NCBI GenBank assembly: GCA_021798075.1
Contig: JAJZYO010000009.1
Location: 1-14,931, forward strand
Length of the DNA stretch: 14,931 bases
Source: Actinomycetes bacterium
GTDB taxonomy: Bacteria; Actinomycetota; Acidimicrobiia; Acidimicrobiales; Palsa-688
Direction of reading: 5' to 3'
Positions 1-9,218 of this stretch are shown here, one piece after another. A model generated the notes under the pieces. That model was given only the letters and a program-made list of their open reading frames with translations, did no database searches and was not told where the DNA came from. Position numbers and translations under genes: made by a program. The first letter of the stretch is position 1. Each line of letters starts with the position of its first letter.

Positions 1-1
1 G

Positions 2-169
2 TATAACGTCTGCTTTCCGGGCCCGAGTCGCGACCCCAACCAGGCCAAGATTGCCTGTCGTGGCACTGAGCAGACGGCTCTCGAGGAAAACGGGCAGCTG
101 AAAGACGAGGTCATCTCACTTCCCGAGTCTACCGAAGGAGCCGGGCGCGACCTGCGGACCTCTCTTTAA
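2..169 (+). CDS. 3' end of an unrecognised gene (partial)
   Basis: An open frame enters from the left edge and ends at TAA 167-169, giving the last 55 residues of a protein. It begins YNVCFPGPSRDPNQ and ends GAGRDLRTSL. The stretch is hydrophilic, with two cysteines (residues 4 and 19), many Glu/Asp/Gln residues, and no membrane segment. Most codons end in G or C, as in neighbouring genes, which supports real coding. It converges on rodA, whose stop lies 24 bp further on. I do not recognise the family; only the tail is visible, so no function is assigned. The alternative is a chance open frame in GC-rich DNA. Confidence 0.4.
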   Translation, partial: YNVCFPGPSRDPNQAKIACRGTEQTALEENGQLKDEVISLPESTEGAGRDLRTSL

Positions 170-193
170 CGCCGGCTGAGCGCTAGCTGAGCA

Positions 194-1396
194 TTAGCTG
201 AAGCGGCGCATCCGGACGTTTTGCACGAGCCCCACCGCCACCCAGTCGACGACCATGGCAGAGCCCCCGTAGCTCATGAAAGGCAGCGTTATGCCCGCCA
301 CCGGCATTATGCCCATGGTCATCCCGATGTTCTCGAAGATCTGGAACGTGATCATGCAGAGCGCCCCAGTGCAGATGAGGGTCCCTGCCAGGTCCCTTGA
401 CAAGGTGGCTGCTCGCCACGTGCGCCAGACGATCAGGGCGAACAACGCCAAGAGCAGGGCGGAGCCGGCGAAGCCGAACTGCTCGGCCGCGGCGGTGAAG
501 ATGAAGTCGGTGGACTGGTTGGGCACGTACGACAGGTCGGTCATCTGGCCCCGGAAGAGGCCCCGGCCGTACAGCCCGCCGTTGGCGATGGCAACCTTGG
601 ACTGGTCGAGGTTGTACTCGATGGTCCGTGCGTAGGGGTTCGAGCTGCTTACAGTGCCCTGGGAGAGGCCGCTCGGCGCGTGCAGGAACGTCGTGAGGCG
701 GTCCCGCTGGTACTGCTTCAACACGCCGGACTGCAGCACTCCGACGATCGCGACGATGGCGAGGACCGTGAGCACTACCATGTGCCGGCCCTTGGTCCCG
801 CCCATGAGCAGCATCCCGACCATGACGACCCCGAGGACGATGGCGCTCCCGAGGGCGTCTTGTTTGAAGATGAGCAGGAGCGGGATGGCGGAGAGGCCGA
901 GCACCAGGAGGAGCACCCTGATCGAGATAGCCCCTTTGCGGCTGGCGAGGAGGGAGGCGAGAGACATGATGAGGGTGATCTTGGCGAACTCGGACGGCTC
1001 GAACTGGAACGGCCCGACCTGGATCCACGACTGCGCCCCGAGGATCCTGTGCCCGATGACCAGCGCTGCCGCCAGCGCCAGGAGGGTCCCTGCATAGAGC
1101 ACTGGCGCCCAGGACAGGTAGCGCTTGTAGTCGAACACGAGGGTGGCTGCGCAGGCGGCGACACCGAGGACCGCCCAGATCGCCTGCCGCTCGAGCTCGG
1201 CCTTCGGGTTGGCCCCCGACAGCGCCAGAGGGTAGCGGGTCGTGGCGTACACCATGATGACCCCGACCAGGGTGACGGCGCCCGCCGCCAGCAGGAGCAA
1301 CGGGTCGAAGTGGCGCCAAGCGGGGCTGGTCGCCACCCTCCGGGGCGCAGGGGGTGCGCTCACCTGGGCCGGCGGGGCGGTAGTGGTGAGAGCCAT
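194..1396 (-). CDS. rodA: RodA, SEDS-family peptidoglycan glycosyltransferase
   Basis: Polytopic membrane protein of 400 aa that polymerises lipid II into glycan strands in the Rod (elongation) complex, with PBP2 as its partner transpeptidase. SEDS signatures are visible: FEPSEFAKI (132-140), QSKVAIANGGLYGRGL (265-280), TDFIFTAAAEQFGF (296-309) and the C-terminal LPFMSYGGSA (371-380). About ten hydrophobic segments follow a Pro/Ala-rich cytoplasmic N-terminus of about 25 residues. The ATG at 1396 is chosen because its A is the last base of the pbp2 TGA stop (TGATG), implying translational coupling; an upstream in-frame extension would run into pbp2. The loop that carries the conserved Asp in E. 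coli RodA (Asp262 in DPLGAGY) is longer here and reads NPYARTIEYNLDQSK. Family identity is very secure; the choice of RodA over FtsW rests on operon context. Confidence 0.95.
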   Translation of the reverse strand: MALTTTAPPAQVSAPPAPRRVATSPAWRHFDPLLLLAAGAVTLVGVIMVYATTRYPLALSGANPKAELERQAIWAVLGVAACAATLVFDYKRYLSWAPVLYAGTLLALAAALVIGHRILGAQSWIQVGPFQFEPSEFAKITLIMSLASLLASRKGAISIRVLLLVLGLSAIPLLLIFKQDALGSAIVLGVVMVGMLLMGGTKGRHMVVLTVLAIVAIVGVLQSGVLKQYQRDRLTTFLHAPSGLSQGTVSSSNPYARTIEYNLDQSKVAIANGGLYGRGLFRGQMTDLSYVPNQSTDFIFTAAAEQFGFAGSALLLALFALIVWRTWRAATLSRDLAGTLICTGALCMITFQIFENIGMTMGIMPVAGITLPFMSYGGSAMVVDWVAVGLVQNVRMRRFS

Positions 1397-3423
1397 CAGC
1401 AACCGGGTGGGAGGGTCGAGGTGACGCTGGCGGGGAGGCCACCGTGCTTGGCGAGACCGAAGAGCGTGTAGTACTCCTGGACGACTGCGGGTGCGGCCGC
1501 GCACGCCCCGTAGCCCGACTGCTCGAAAAAGGCGTCCACTACGAACCGGGGGGCGTTGGCAGGCGCGAAGCTCGAGAAGACCGACGTGTTCTGGACGTAC
1601 TTGGGCCAGCCCACTTGGGAGTAGTTGGGCCCGACCTGGGCGGTGCCAGTCTTGCCAGCGACGGGGATCTTCGAAAGTGGGAACCTCGTGAAAGCGCCGT
1701 AGGCGGTGCCAGCAGGGTTGGACGTCACTCCCTCGAACCCAGAGATCATGATCGCCCTGTCGGCGGCGCTCGGCATTTGCACGTGGTCCTTCACCTGCGG
1801 CGTATAGAGCTTTATGATCTTGCCGTTGGGCTTGCCGCCTGTGCCGGGCTTTTCGACTGCGAGGGCGACTTTGGGTACGTAGAGCGTGCCCCCGTTGGCG
1901 AACGCCGAGTACGCGTCAGCCAGCTGGAGCGGGGTCACTTCGTCCTCGCCTTGGCCGATCGCCTCTTGGATCTCCTGGCCGGGGTCGAAGTACGAATTGG
2001 GGTAGGCCTTGGGGTACTGCTCGTGCTGCCGGGTGAAGACCTGCTGGCTCGGGACGATGCCGGGGGCCTCGCCGGGAAGGGCGACGCCGCTGTACCGGCC
2101 GAGGCCGTACTCCGCGGCGATGTTCTGGAGGTACTCGGGGTGACCCTTGCCGCCGGCCCAAAGCTTCCATAGGTCGTAGCCGAGCGAGTAGAAGTACGCG
2201 TCGTCCGATATGGTGATCGCCGTCTGCAGGTCGACGTACCCTGCGGCTATGCCGGCGTTGTCGCGGAAGAACTGGCCCCCGACCGTGAGGCCGCCGGTGT
2301 CGTGGTACAGGTAGTACGGGCTCCTGACACCGTAGTCGAGGGCGGCGGTGGCCGTTATCAGCTTGAACGTGGACCCAGTGGCCCCTGCCCAGGCGATCGG
2401 CCGGTTTTCCAGCGGGTAGTGGTTGGCCGGGTTGTTGTAGTACTTCCACAGGCTTTCGCTGATGCCCCCCACGAAGGCATTGTCGTTGTAGTCAGGGTAC
2501 GTCGCGAGCGCAAGGAGTTGGCCGTTGCGGGGATCCTCCACGACCATGGCGCCCGCCGGCGACCGGTACCTGTGCAAGCTCGTAAAGCCAACCATGGTCC
2601 GGGCGTTCCTGGTCCAGTCTTCGAGCGCTGTCATGGCAGCTCTTTGGTCTTTGAGCGAGATCGAGAGCACGATGTTGTCCCCGGGGATGGGGGGCGTGTA
2701 GCTCGCGACGCCGAGCACCTGGCCCTGGGCGTTGACCTCCTCGACCTCCTTTCCGGGTATCCCGCGGAGGTACTGCTCCATGCTCGCCTCCACCCCCGCT
2801 TGGCCTACCTGAGAGGTCGTCGTGTAGCAGGGGATCCCCTTGGCGCACATCTGGGATTTGTCGGCGCTGTACTCCGAGCCGGTGATCTGGCTCACGTACC
2901 CGACGATGTTGGCCGTGAGCGAACCGTAAGGGTAGTAGCGGATAGGCTCTGCCGTCACGGTAACGCCAGGTAAGAGCTTCTGGTTTTCGTAGATCGAGAG
3001 CGCGACCGAGTTGCTCACGCCTTCTGCCACCGGTACCGGCTGGTAGGGAGAGTACTGGGGGTTGTCGATCGCCGCCTTGACCTGCGCGACGGGCTCGTCG
3101 AGTACTGCCGCGAGCTCGCCGACTATGCCCGGGTGCTCCGTGACGGCGTCGGGCTGCACCTCTACCACCTGCTCGATGTGGTTGCCCGCGAGCAGCTGGC
3201 CGCCACGCGAGAAGATGTCGCCCCGGGGCGCCGGGATGTAGATCGTCTCCAGACCCTGGCTGGCGGCCTGCTGCACAGATGGGACGTTGGCGTCGGCGAC
3301 CTGGAGGTACCACAGCCGACCGAGCAACGTGGCGAACAGGCAAACGACGACAACCATCACCGCGACAGCGCGGATCTTGAGAGAACTCGGCCCGCTCGGG
3401 GCCGGCGTCACCGGGCTCGCCAC
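1396..3423 (-). CDS. mrdA: Penicillin-binding protein 2, class B peptidoglycan transpeptidase of the elongasome
   Basis: 675-aa membrane-anchored DD-transpeptidase that cross-links the glycan made by RodA. One N-terminal membrane segment lies at about residues 18-36. The pedestal/dimerisation domain begins near IPAPRGDIFSRGG (63-75) and contains the region around residues 160-250. The transpeptidase domain follows, with the acyl-serine motif STFK (Ser351, Lys354), second motif SDD (406-408) and KTGT (591-594). SxD in place of SxN is usual for the PBP2 branch, so it is not a defect. The start is taken as GTG at 3423, 31 bp after the mreD stop; a GTG four codons later (3411) is possible. The last 50 residues (including CAAAPAVVQEYY and a C-terminal Cys) lie beyond the catalytic core. 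The stop is shared with the rodA start. Predicted to be beta-lactam sensitive from the intact motifs (inference). Confidence 0.95.
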   Translation of the reverse strand: MASPVTPAPSGPSSLKIRAVAVMVVVVCLFATLLGRLWYLQVADANVPSVQQAASQGLETIYIPAPRGDIFSRGGQLLAGNHIEQVVEVQPDAVTEHPGIVGELAAVLDEPVAQVKAAIDNPQYSPYQPVPVAEGVSNSVALSIYENQKLLPGVTVTAEPIRYYPYGSLTANIVGYVSQITGSEYSADKSQMCAKGIPCYTTTSQVGQAGVEASMEQYLRGIPGKEVEEVNAQGQVLGVASYTPPIPGDNIVLSISLKDQRAAMTALEDWTRNARTMVGFTSLHRYRSPAGAMVVEDPRNGQLLALATYPDYNDNAFVGGISESLWKYYNNPANHYPLENRPIAWAGATGSTFKLITATAALDYGVRSPYYLYHDTGGLTVGGQFFRDNAGIAAGYVDLQTAITISDDAYFYSLGYDLWKLWAGGKGHPEYLQNIAAEYGLGRYSGVALPGEAPGIVPSQQVFTRQHEQYPKAYPNSYFDPGQEIQEAIGQGEDEVTPLQLADAYSAFANGGTLYVPKVALAVEKPGTGGKPNGKIIKLYTPQVKDHVQMPSAADRAIMISGFEGVTSNPAGTAYGAFTRFPLSKIPVAGKTGTAQVGPNYSQVGWPKYVQNTSVFSSFAPANAPRFVVDAFFEQSGYGACAAAPAVVQEYYTLFGLAKHGGLPASVTSTLPPGC

Positions 3424-3454
3424 GCGGCCACCATACCAAGGCGAAAAACGTACA

Positions 3455-4084
3455 TCACCTCACGCCCGCGCGCGTCCTTCTCCGGCGCCGTGAGCGCACC
3501 GACGACGAACGGCGACGGCTCGGGAGCTCGGACACTGCGCCGGCGGGGAGAGGTTCTCCCGGTGCGGGCACGGGGACCCGCACCCCGAGCGCCCAGCTCA
3601 TGAGGGCTATAGCAGGGAACGAAAAAACTGCCGCGTAAACGGCCTCGATGAACGCGACCTCGACCAGCCGAGGCTCGCCACCCACGACCAGTTGCTGCTG
3701 GCCGACTATGTAACCGATAGCTACGAACAAAGCGACGCCCACAGCTGTGCCCGCGGCAGCAATAAAGGGCCCGAACATGAAGCGGGTCGAGAGCATGTTG
3801 GCCCTCCCCCAGCCGACCAGGAAGCCGACGAGGCAGGCCACCAAGGCGGAGAGGCCGAACGGCGTGTTCTGGAGGAAAAGGTCGCTCGCGAGGCCGGCGG
3901 CAAAGCCAACCACGGCCCCCTGGTCCGGTCCGCCCGAGAAGCCCGCAGACACCGCTAGCAGCATCATGAAGTCCGGTGCCACCCCGTCCACGCGCATCCC
4001 GTCGCCGAAAGTCGTCTGGGCGAGGATCCCGACACCGAGCAGGACGAGGACCTTGGCGACCGTGCGCGCCTCAGGGCCTGTCAA
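3455..4084 (-). CDS. mreD: MreD, rod-shape-determining membrane protein
   Basis: Small polytopic membrane protein of 209 aa that works with MreC and MreB to position the elongation machinery. The signature region GFAAGLASDLFLQNTPFG, with its conserved Gly and Asp-Leu-Phe, resembles the MreD family pattern, and about five hydrophobic helices are visible. Start choice: no ATG or GTG exists before the first helix. A TTG at 4084 lies 19 bp after the mreC stop, with a G-rich stretch upstream; a further TTG at 4141 would overlap mreC by 38 bp. The last 21 residues are a strongly basic Arg/Ser tail (SRRRSSSVRSRRRRR), which is unusual and makes the protein longer than the usual 160-180 aa. Identity rests on position between mreC and pbp2 plus topology, because MreD sequences are poorly conserved. 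Confidence 0.88.
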   Translation of the reverse strand: MTGPEARTVAKVLVLLGVGILAQTTFGDGMRVDGVAPDFMMLLAVSAGFSGGPDQGAVVGFAAGLASDLFLQNTPFGLSALVACLVGFLVGWGRANMLSTRFMFGPFIAAAGTAVGVALFVAIGYIVGQQQLVVGGEPRLVEVAFIEAVYAAVFSFPAIALMSWALGVRVPVPAPGEPLPAGAVSELPSRRRSSSVRSRRRRRTRAGVR

Positions 4085-4103
4085 CAGCCCACCCCCGCTG
4101 CGC

Positions 4104-4940
4104 TCAGCTCCCCTGAGGCGACCACAGCAGCACCCGCACAAACTCGAGGTTGGAGAGGTCGGCCAGAGGTTTCAGCGAGACTTGAAGCTGGAGCGCCCCC
4201 GAGGGCGCCGACACCCTGGTGACAGTCCCGACTGGGATCCCGGCAGGGAAGGGCTCCAGCGAGAGGCCGCTAGTGACCATCTTGTCCCCTGGCTTGACGG
4301 CCTCGCCGACGTTCAAGTCTTGGACCTGCAGATCGAACCCCAGGCCTTCCCCCCTGGCGGCCCCCACTACGCGGCTACGCACATCACGCACGCCCACGAC
4401 CGAGGTGGGGTCGTCGATCAAGGTCACGGTCGCCAAGTGGGCGGAGACCGATGACACGCTGCCCACCAGCCCGCCCGCAGACAGGACCGGCTGCCCGACG
4501 GCCACACCGCTCGTGCTACCCCGGTTGAGCTCGACGGTCTCCTCGAAGTTGGCGCTCCCGACGTCCACCACCTGAGCGGCCACGCTCGGGATGCCGGACA
4601 GGTACGACAGGTGCTCTTGCGCGAGCACTTGCTCTGCCTGCTGCTCCTCTGCCGCCGCCCGCACGGGGGCGGCCTGGTCGGCGGCCAGTTCTTCGCGCAG
4701 CTTTTGGTTTTGAGCCTCGAGCGAGCGGTACTGGAACGCCCCGTAAATGAAGTCGCCGACCGGCTGCAGGGCAGAGTGCACGGCCGACTGGAACGGGTTG
4801 GCGACCTCCCGGGCCAACGTCCGCGCCTTGTCGAAGTACCGAGAAGTGCTGGCCTTCTCGCTCAAGGTCACAAACGTCACACCGAGGAGCACCAGCAATA
4901 GCAGGAGGAACCGCCCCCGCGGTCGCCGGCTCCCAGCCAA
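4104..4940 (-). CDS. mreC: MreC, rod-shape-determining scaffold protein
   Basis: 278-aa bitopic protein whose extracytoplasmic part scaffolds PBP2 and RodA. Visible in order: a basic cytoplasmic tip, one membrane segment (about residues 11-26), a coiled-coil-like stretch rich in Glu/Gln/Ala (about 70-110), then the beta-rich MreC core with family-like motifs VVDVGS, NRGSTSGVAVGQPVL, GGLVGSV, TLIDDPTSVVGV and VTSGLSLEPFPAGIPVGTV. The start is TTG at 4940: it is preceded by a good ribosome binding site, GAGGT, seven bases upstream, and lies 13 bp after the mreB stop. Length is normal for the family. It sits in the standard mreB-mreC-mreD order. Confidence 0.95.
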   Translation of the reverse strand: MAGSRRPRGRFLLLLLVLLGVTFVTLSEKASTSRYFDKARTLAREVANPFQSAVHSALQPVGDFIYGAFQYRSLEAQNQKLREELAADQAAPVRAAAEEQQAEQVLAQEHLSYLSGIPSVAAQVVDVGSANFEETVELNRGSTSGVAVGQPVLSAGGLVGSVSSVSAHLATVTLIDDPTSVVGVRDVRSRVVGAARGEGLGFDLQVQDLNVGEAVKPGDKMVTSGLSLEPFPAGIPVGTVTRVSAPSGALQLQVSLKPLADLSNLEFVRVLLWSPQGS

Positions 4941-4953
4941 GCGCGCTACCTCG

Positions 4954-5985
4954 TTACCGCGAGCTCGTCATCAACACGTCAGAGAGGACCTCGAGCTGTT
5001 CCAAGCACTGGCCGCTGCCGAAGGCCACCGACTGGAGCGGGTTGTCGGCTATCACGATGGGCATGCCGGTCTCCGCCGCCAGACGGGCGTCGAGGCCATG
5101 GAGGAGAGCTCCGCCGCCGGTCAGGACGATGCCTTGCTCCATGATGTCGGCCGCCAGCTCGGGGGGCGTCTTGTCGAGCGTCACCTTGACCGCGTCGACG
5201 ACAGCTGCGACCGGTTCTTCGATGGCGTCGCGGATCTCTTCGGTGGTCGTGACGATGGTCTTCGGTAGGCCGCTGATGAGGTCGCGCCCGCGGATCTCGG
5301 CGCTCACCTCCTGCTGGAGCGGGCAGGCCGAACCTAGCGCGATCTTGATCTCCTCGGCGGTGCGCTCGCCCAAGGCGAGGCTGTACTCCTTTTTGATGAA
5401 CTGGATGATCGATTCGTCGAGCTCGTCGCCGGCGATCCGCACTGACTGGCTCGTGACGATGCCGCCCATCGAGATCACCGCCACCTCCGTGGTCCCTCCG
5501 CCGATGTCTACCACCATGTTGCCGGTGGGCTCGTGCACGGGGAGGCCCGCGCCTATGGCGGCGGCCATGGGTTCTTCGATTATCCACGCCTGGCGGGCAC
5601 CGGCCGACTCAGCCGCGTCCATCACGGCGCGCTTTTCCACTCCGGTCACCCCCGAGGGGACACAGATCACCATGTCGGGCTTGGAAAGCCTGCTCGGGTG
5701 GACCCGGCGTATGAAGTAGCCGAGCATTTTCTCGCAGATCTCGAAATCGGCGATCACTCCGTCGCGAAGCGGCCGCACGGCCGTTATGTGAGCGGGCGTA
5801 CGCCCGATCATGCGTTTGGCCTCCAAGCCGACGGCGAGCGGCCGCCCGTCCCTCGCGTCGATCGCAACGACGGACGGTTCGTTGAGAACTATCCCCCGCC
5901 CTTGCAGGTAGACGAGGGTATTTGCCGTGCCCAGGTCCACGGCCAAGCCCCGTCGGAAAGATGAGAACATTCTGTCGCGCGCCAC
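4954..5985 (-). CDS. mreB: MreB, actin-like rod-shape-determining ATPase
   Basis: 343-aa bacterial actin that forms membrane-associated filaments guiding lateral wall synthesis. Actin-fold nucleotide-binding motifs are intact: phosphate-1 DLGTANT (17-23), EEP with the catalytic-type Glu (137-139), phosphate-2 DIGGGTTE (160-167) and the adenosine motif TGGGALL (289-295). The start is taken as GTG at 5985, because AGGAGG sits about four bases upstream. The in-frame ATG at 5970 (MFSSFRRG) would be some 19 bases from that site and would remove only five residues. An 88-bp gap separates it from ndk, so transcription of the mre cluster may start here. It is the first gene of the mreBCD-pbp2-rodA group. 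Confidence 0.97.
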   Translation of the reverse strand: MARDRMFSSFRRGLAVDLGTANTLVYLQGRGIVLNEPSVVAIDARDGRPLAVGLEAKRMIGRTPAHITAVRPLRDGVIADFEICEKMLGYFIRRVHPSRLSKPDMVICVPSGVTGVEKRAVMDAAESAGARQAWIIEEPMAAAIGAGLPVHEPTGNMVVDIGGGTTEVAVISMGGIVTSQSVRIAGDELDESIIQFIKKEYSLALGERTAEEIKIALGSACPLQQEVSAEIRGRDLISGLPKTIVTTTEEIRDAIEEPVAAVVDAVKVTLDKTPPELAADIMEQGIVLTGGGALLHGLDARLAAETGMPIVIADNPLQSVAFGSGQCLEQLEVLSDVLMTSSR

Positions 5986-6073
5986 GAAGCCTCCTCGCTT
6001 AGGCAAGGACCGGTCGCCTCCAAGGTTAACTCTGGAGCTTCCTCTGTGCCAGCCCACTCGAGGGGAGGGGTCC
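5986..6073 (-). promoter_or_regulatory. ndk-mreB intergenic region with imperfect palindrome and mreB ribosome binding site
   Basis: This gap is longer than the others in the mre cluster. At 6018-6037 lies a 20-bp imperfect palindrome (CTCCA at one end, TGGAG at the other, GTTAAC in the centre, two mismatched pairs). On the minus strand, a TAACCT that could act as a weak -10 overlaps it, with TGGCAC 17 bp upstream as a poor -35. AGGAGG close to the GTG at 5985 is the mreB ribosome binding site. The ribosome binding site is convincing; the promoter and operator are guesses from pattern alone. Confidence 0.35.
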
Positions 6074-6508
6074 CTAAGGCTGGGGAACGTCGGCGAGCTC
6101 GGGGAAAAACAAGGCTATCTCACGCTGGGCGGATACGGCGCTGTCACTCCCGTGGATTAAGTTCTCGGTCATCGAGAGGGCAAGGTCCCCCCTGATCGTG
6201 CCGGGCGCGGCCTCTGCCGGGTTGGTCGCCCCCATCATCTGGCGGACCACCTGCCAGGTGGCCGCCGGCCCACCGACAACGGCCAGCAACGCGGGCCCCG
6301 AGGTGATGTGCGAGATCAGGCTCTCGTAGAAGGGCTTTCCCTGGTGTTCGGCATAGTGGGCAGCGGCCGCACCGGCGTCGATCGAACGCAGTTCGGCGCG
6401 CACAAGCTCGAGCCCACGCCGCTCCAGGCGGCCGAGGATCTCGCCCACCAGCCCCCGTGCGACTGCGTCGGGTTTGCAGATGACGAGGGTCATCCCCTGG
6501 CAACTCAT
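6074..6508 (-). CDS. ndk: Nucleoside diphosphate kinase
   Basis: 144-aa cytosolic enzyme that transfers the gamma-phosphate of ATP to nucleoside diphosphates through a phosphohistidine. Signatures: [14 protein letters not shown] (7-20, Lys12), the substrate-loop region [23 protein letters not shown] (88-110) and the active-site NLIHGSDS with His119. Length matches the family. ATG at 6508 is preferred over ATG at 6493 because it places the conserved Lys at position 12, as in E. coli Ndk. The upstream ribosome binding site is poor, and folC ends 12 bp upstream, so translation may depend on folC. Confidence 0.97.
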   Translation of the reverse strand: MSCQGMTLVICKPDAVARGLVGEILGRLERRGLELVRAELRSIDAGAAAAHYAEHQGKPFYESLISHITSGPALLAVVGGPAATWQVVRQMMGATNPAEAAPGTIRGDLALSMTENLIHGSDSAVSAQREIALFFPELADVPQP

Positions 6509-6520
6509 GAGCGAGCGATG

Positions 6521-7843
6521 CTAGTTGGCGCGCTCGGCGGGTGTGGTGCCGGGCACGAGCGCCGTCCGCGCTTCCCCCACCACATAGAGCGACCCCGTCA
6601 CGAGGACCATGCCGTCTTCTCCGGCCTCGCGCAGCGCGACCTCCAGTGCTTCGGCCACCGACCCGGCTGCCAGGGCACGACACCCGAGCGAGCGTGCCAC
6701 TTCGGCCAGCACTTCCGCGGGCTGAGTGCGTGGTGATGGAGCAGGGCAGGTCACGACCAGCTCGGCCTTCGGGGCGTCGAGGGCGAGCAGCATGTCGCGA
6801 GCGTCCTTTCCCCTGAGCATCCCGACCACCATGGCCCGCCGGCGCCCTTCGCCAAACTCCTCTGCCACCGCGCTCGCCTCGCAGTGCGCGCCGGTCAGGT
6901 TCTTCGCCCCGTCCAGCAGCACGAGCGGGTGCTGGCGGACCACTTCGAGCCGCCCGGGCGAACGGGCTCGAGCGGCGGCAGCCACGACAATGTCGGCCTC
7001 GAGGGGCCGGCCGAAGAACGCCTCGGCTGCGACCAGGGCCAGGAGGAAATTGTGGGCCTGGTAGCTGCCGTGGAGGGGCAGGTAGACCTCCTCGTAGCGC
7101 GCTCCCGGGGTGCGCAGGTCCATGAGCCTCCCGCCCACCGCGACCGCGTTGGACTCGACGGCGAAGTCCCGGCCCGCCAGCCAGAGCACGCCCGGCTCCT
7201 CGGCCGCAAAGACCGAGTACAGCTCCGGGTCGGTCTCACCGAGAACGAGCGTCGCCCCAGGCTTGACGATGCCCGCCTTCTCACGGGCTATGTGCTGCCT
7301 CGTCGGGCCCAGGATCTCGACGTGGTCGAGCGAGACGTTGGTGACCACCGACACGGAGGCATCGGCGACGTTGGTAGCGTCCCAGCGGCCACCGATGCCG
7401 ACCTCGACCACCGCCACGTCGACAGGCTTGTCGGCGAAGAACCGGAAACCGGCGGCGGCCAGGCACTCGAACCAGGTGAGGCGCTCGGCGGCGCCCGGCT
7501 CCTCCAGGCGGGCGAGGTCCGAGAGGAGCTCGGCCAGGTCCTCGTCAGCGATGGGCTCGAGGTCGACCATGATGCGCTCGTTGATGCGCTCGAGGTGTGG
7601 GCTAGTGAAAGTGCCCACCGTGAGGCCCTTCGACATCAGCACCTGGCTGAGCGCCCTGGCCGTCGAGGTCTTGCCGTTGGTGCCGGTCACGTGCAGCACG
7701 GGCTGGCAGCGCTCGGGGTCGCCGATCTTGTACATGAACTGGCGGATGCGTTCCAGGTTGGGCACCCTCAGGCGGGGGTCACCCAGCATGCGCTCGAGGT
7801 TTTGGTGGCGGTCTAGCCACGCCAGGGCTTCACCAAGGTTCAT
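6521..7843 (-). CDS. folC: Folylpolyglutamate synthase / dihydrofolate synthase
   Basis: 440-aa Mur-ligase-family enzyme that adds glutamate to folates and, in many bacteria, also makes dihydrofolate from dihydropteroate. Visible motifs: P-loop GTNGKTS (54-60, Lys58), TSPHLERINERI (80-91), VVEVGIGGRWDATN (145-158), NVSLDHVEILG (169-179, metal/substrate region) and HGSYQAHN (258-265). The C-terminal domain begins GRLEVV (297) and carries DGAKN (311-315), where family members usually have DGAHN. Codon AAG confirms the Lys. The start is ATG at 7843, with only a weak ribosome binding site. It follows clpX after 84 bp and precedes ndk by 12 bp. Whether it has one or both activities cannot be read from the sequence. 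Confidence 0.95.
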   Translation of the reverse strand: MNLGEALAWLDRHQNLERMLGDPRLRVPNLERIRQFMYKIGDPERCQPVLHVTGTNGKTSTARALSQVLMSKGLTVGTFTSPHLERINERIMVDLEPIADEDLAELLSDLARLEEPGAAERLTWFECLAAAGFRFFADKPVDVAVVEVGIGGRWDATNVADASVSVVTNVSLDHVEILGPTRQHIAREKAGIVKPGATLVLGETDPELYSVFAAEEPGVLWLAGRDFAVESNAVAVGGRLMDLRTPGARYEEVYLPLHGSYQAHNFLLALVAAEAFFGRPLEADIVVAAAARARSPGRLEVVRQHPLVLLDGAKNLTGAHCEASAVAEEFGEGRRRAMVVGMLRGKDARDMLLALDAPKAELVVTCPAPSPRTQPAEVLAEVARSLGCRALAAGSVAEALEVALREAGEDGMVLVTGSLYVVGEARTALVPGTTPAERAN

Positions 7844-7927
7844 GCTGAAGTAGAGGTCGAGGGTTTGAGGGTTCGGCTCGGAGGTGTGGCCTTCGACCCA
7901 GAAGGTGACCCGGGTGGTGCGCGAGCC

Positions 7928-9202
<1,275 letters not shown>

Positions 9203-9218
9203 GTCCCAGCCCCCGCCC

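Noticed and set aside
680..1471. 263-codon open frame on the plus strand, very rich in Asp, Glu, Arg and His
   Set aside because: It lies opposite rodA, which has clear family motifs. Long antisense frames are expected in high-GC genes, and this one has no recognisable fold.
1396..3423. PBP2 second motif SDD as a damaged active site
   Set aside because: SxD instead of SxN is a known normal variant in the PBP2 branch, and the STFK and KTGT motifs are intact.
1916..3439. Alternative minus-strand frames rich in Arg and Pro within pbp2
   Set aside because: They are frame shadows of the transpeptidase gene; all catalytic motifs are in the 1396-3423 frame.
6884..7816. 310-codon plus-strand frame opposite folC
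   Set aside because: Composition typical of antisense translation of high-GC coding DNA, while folC motifs are intact on the other strand.
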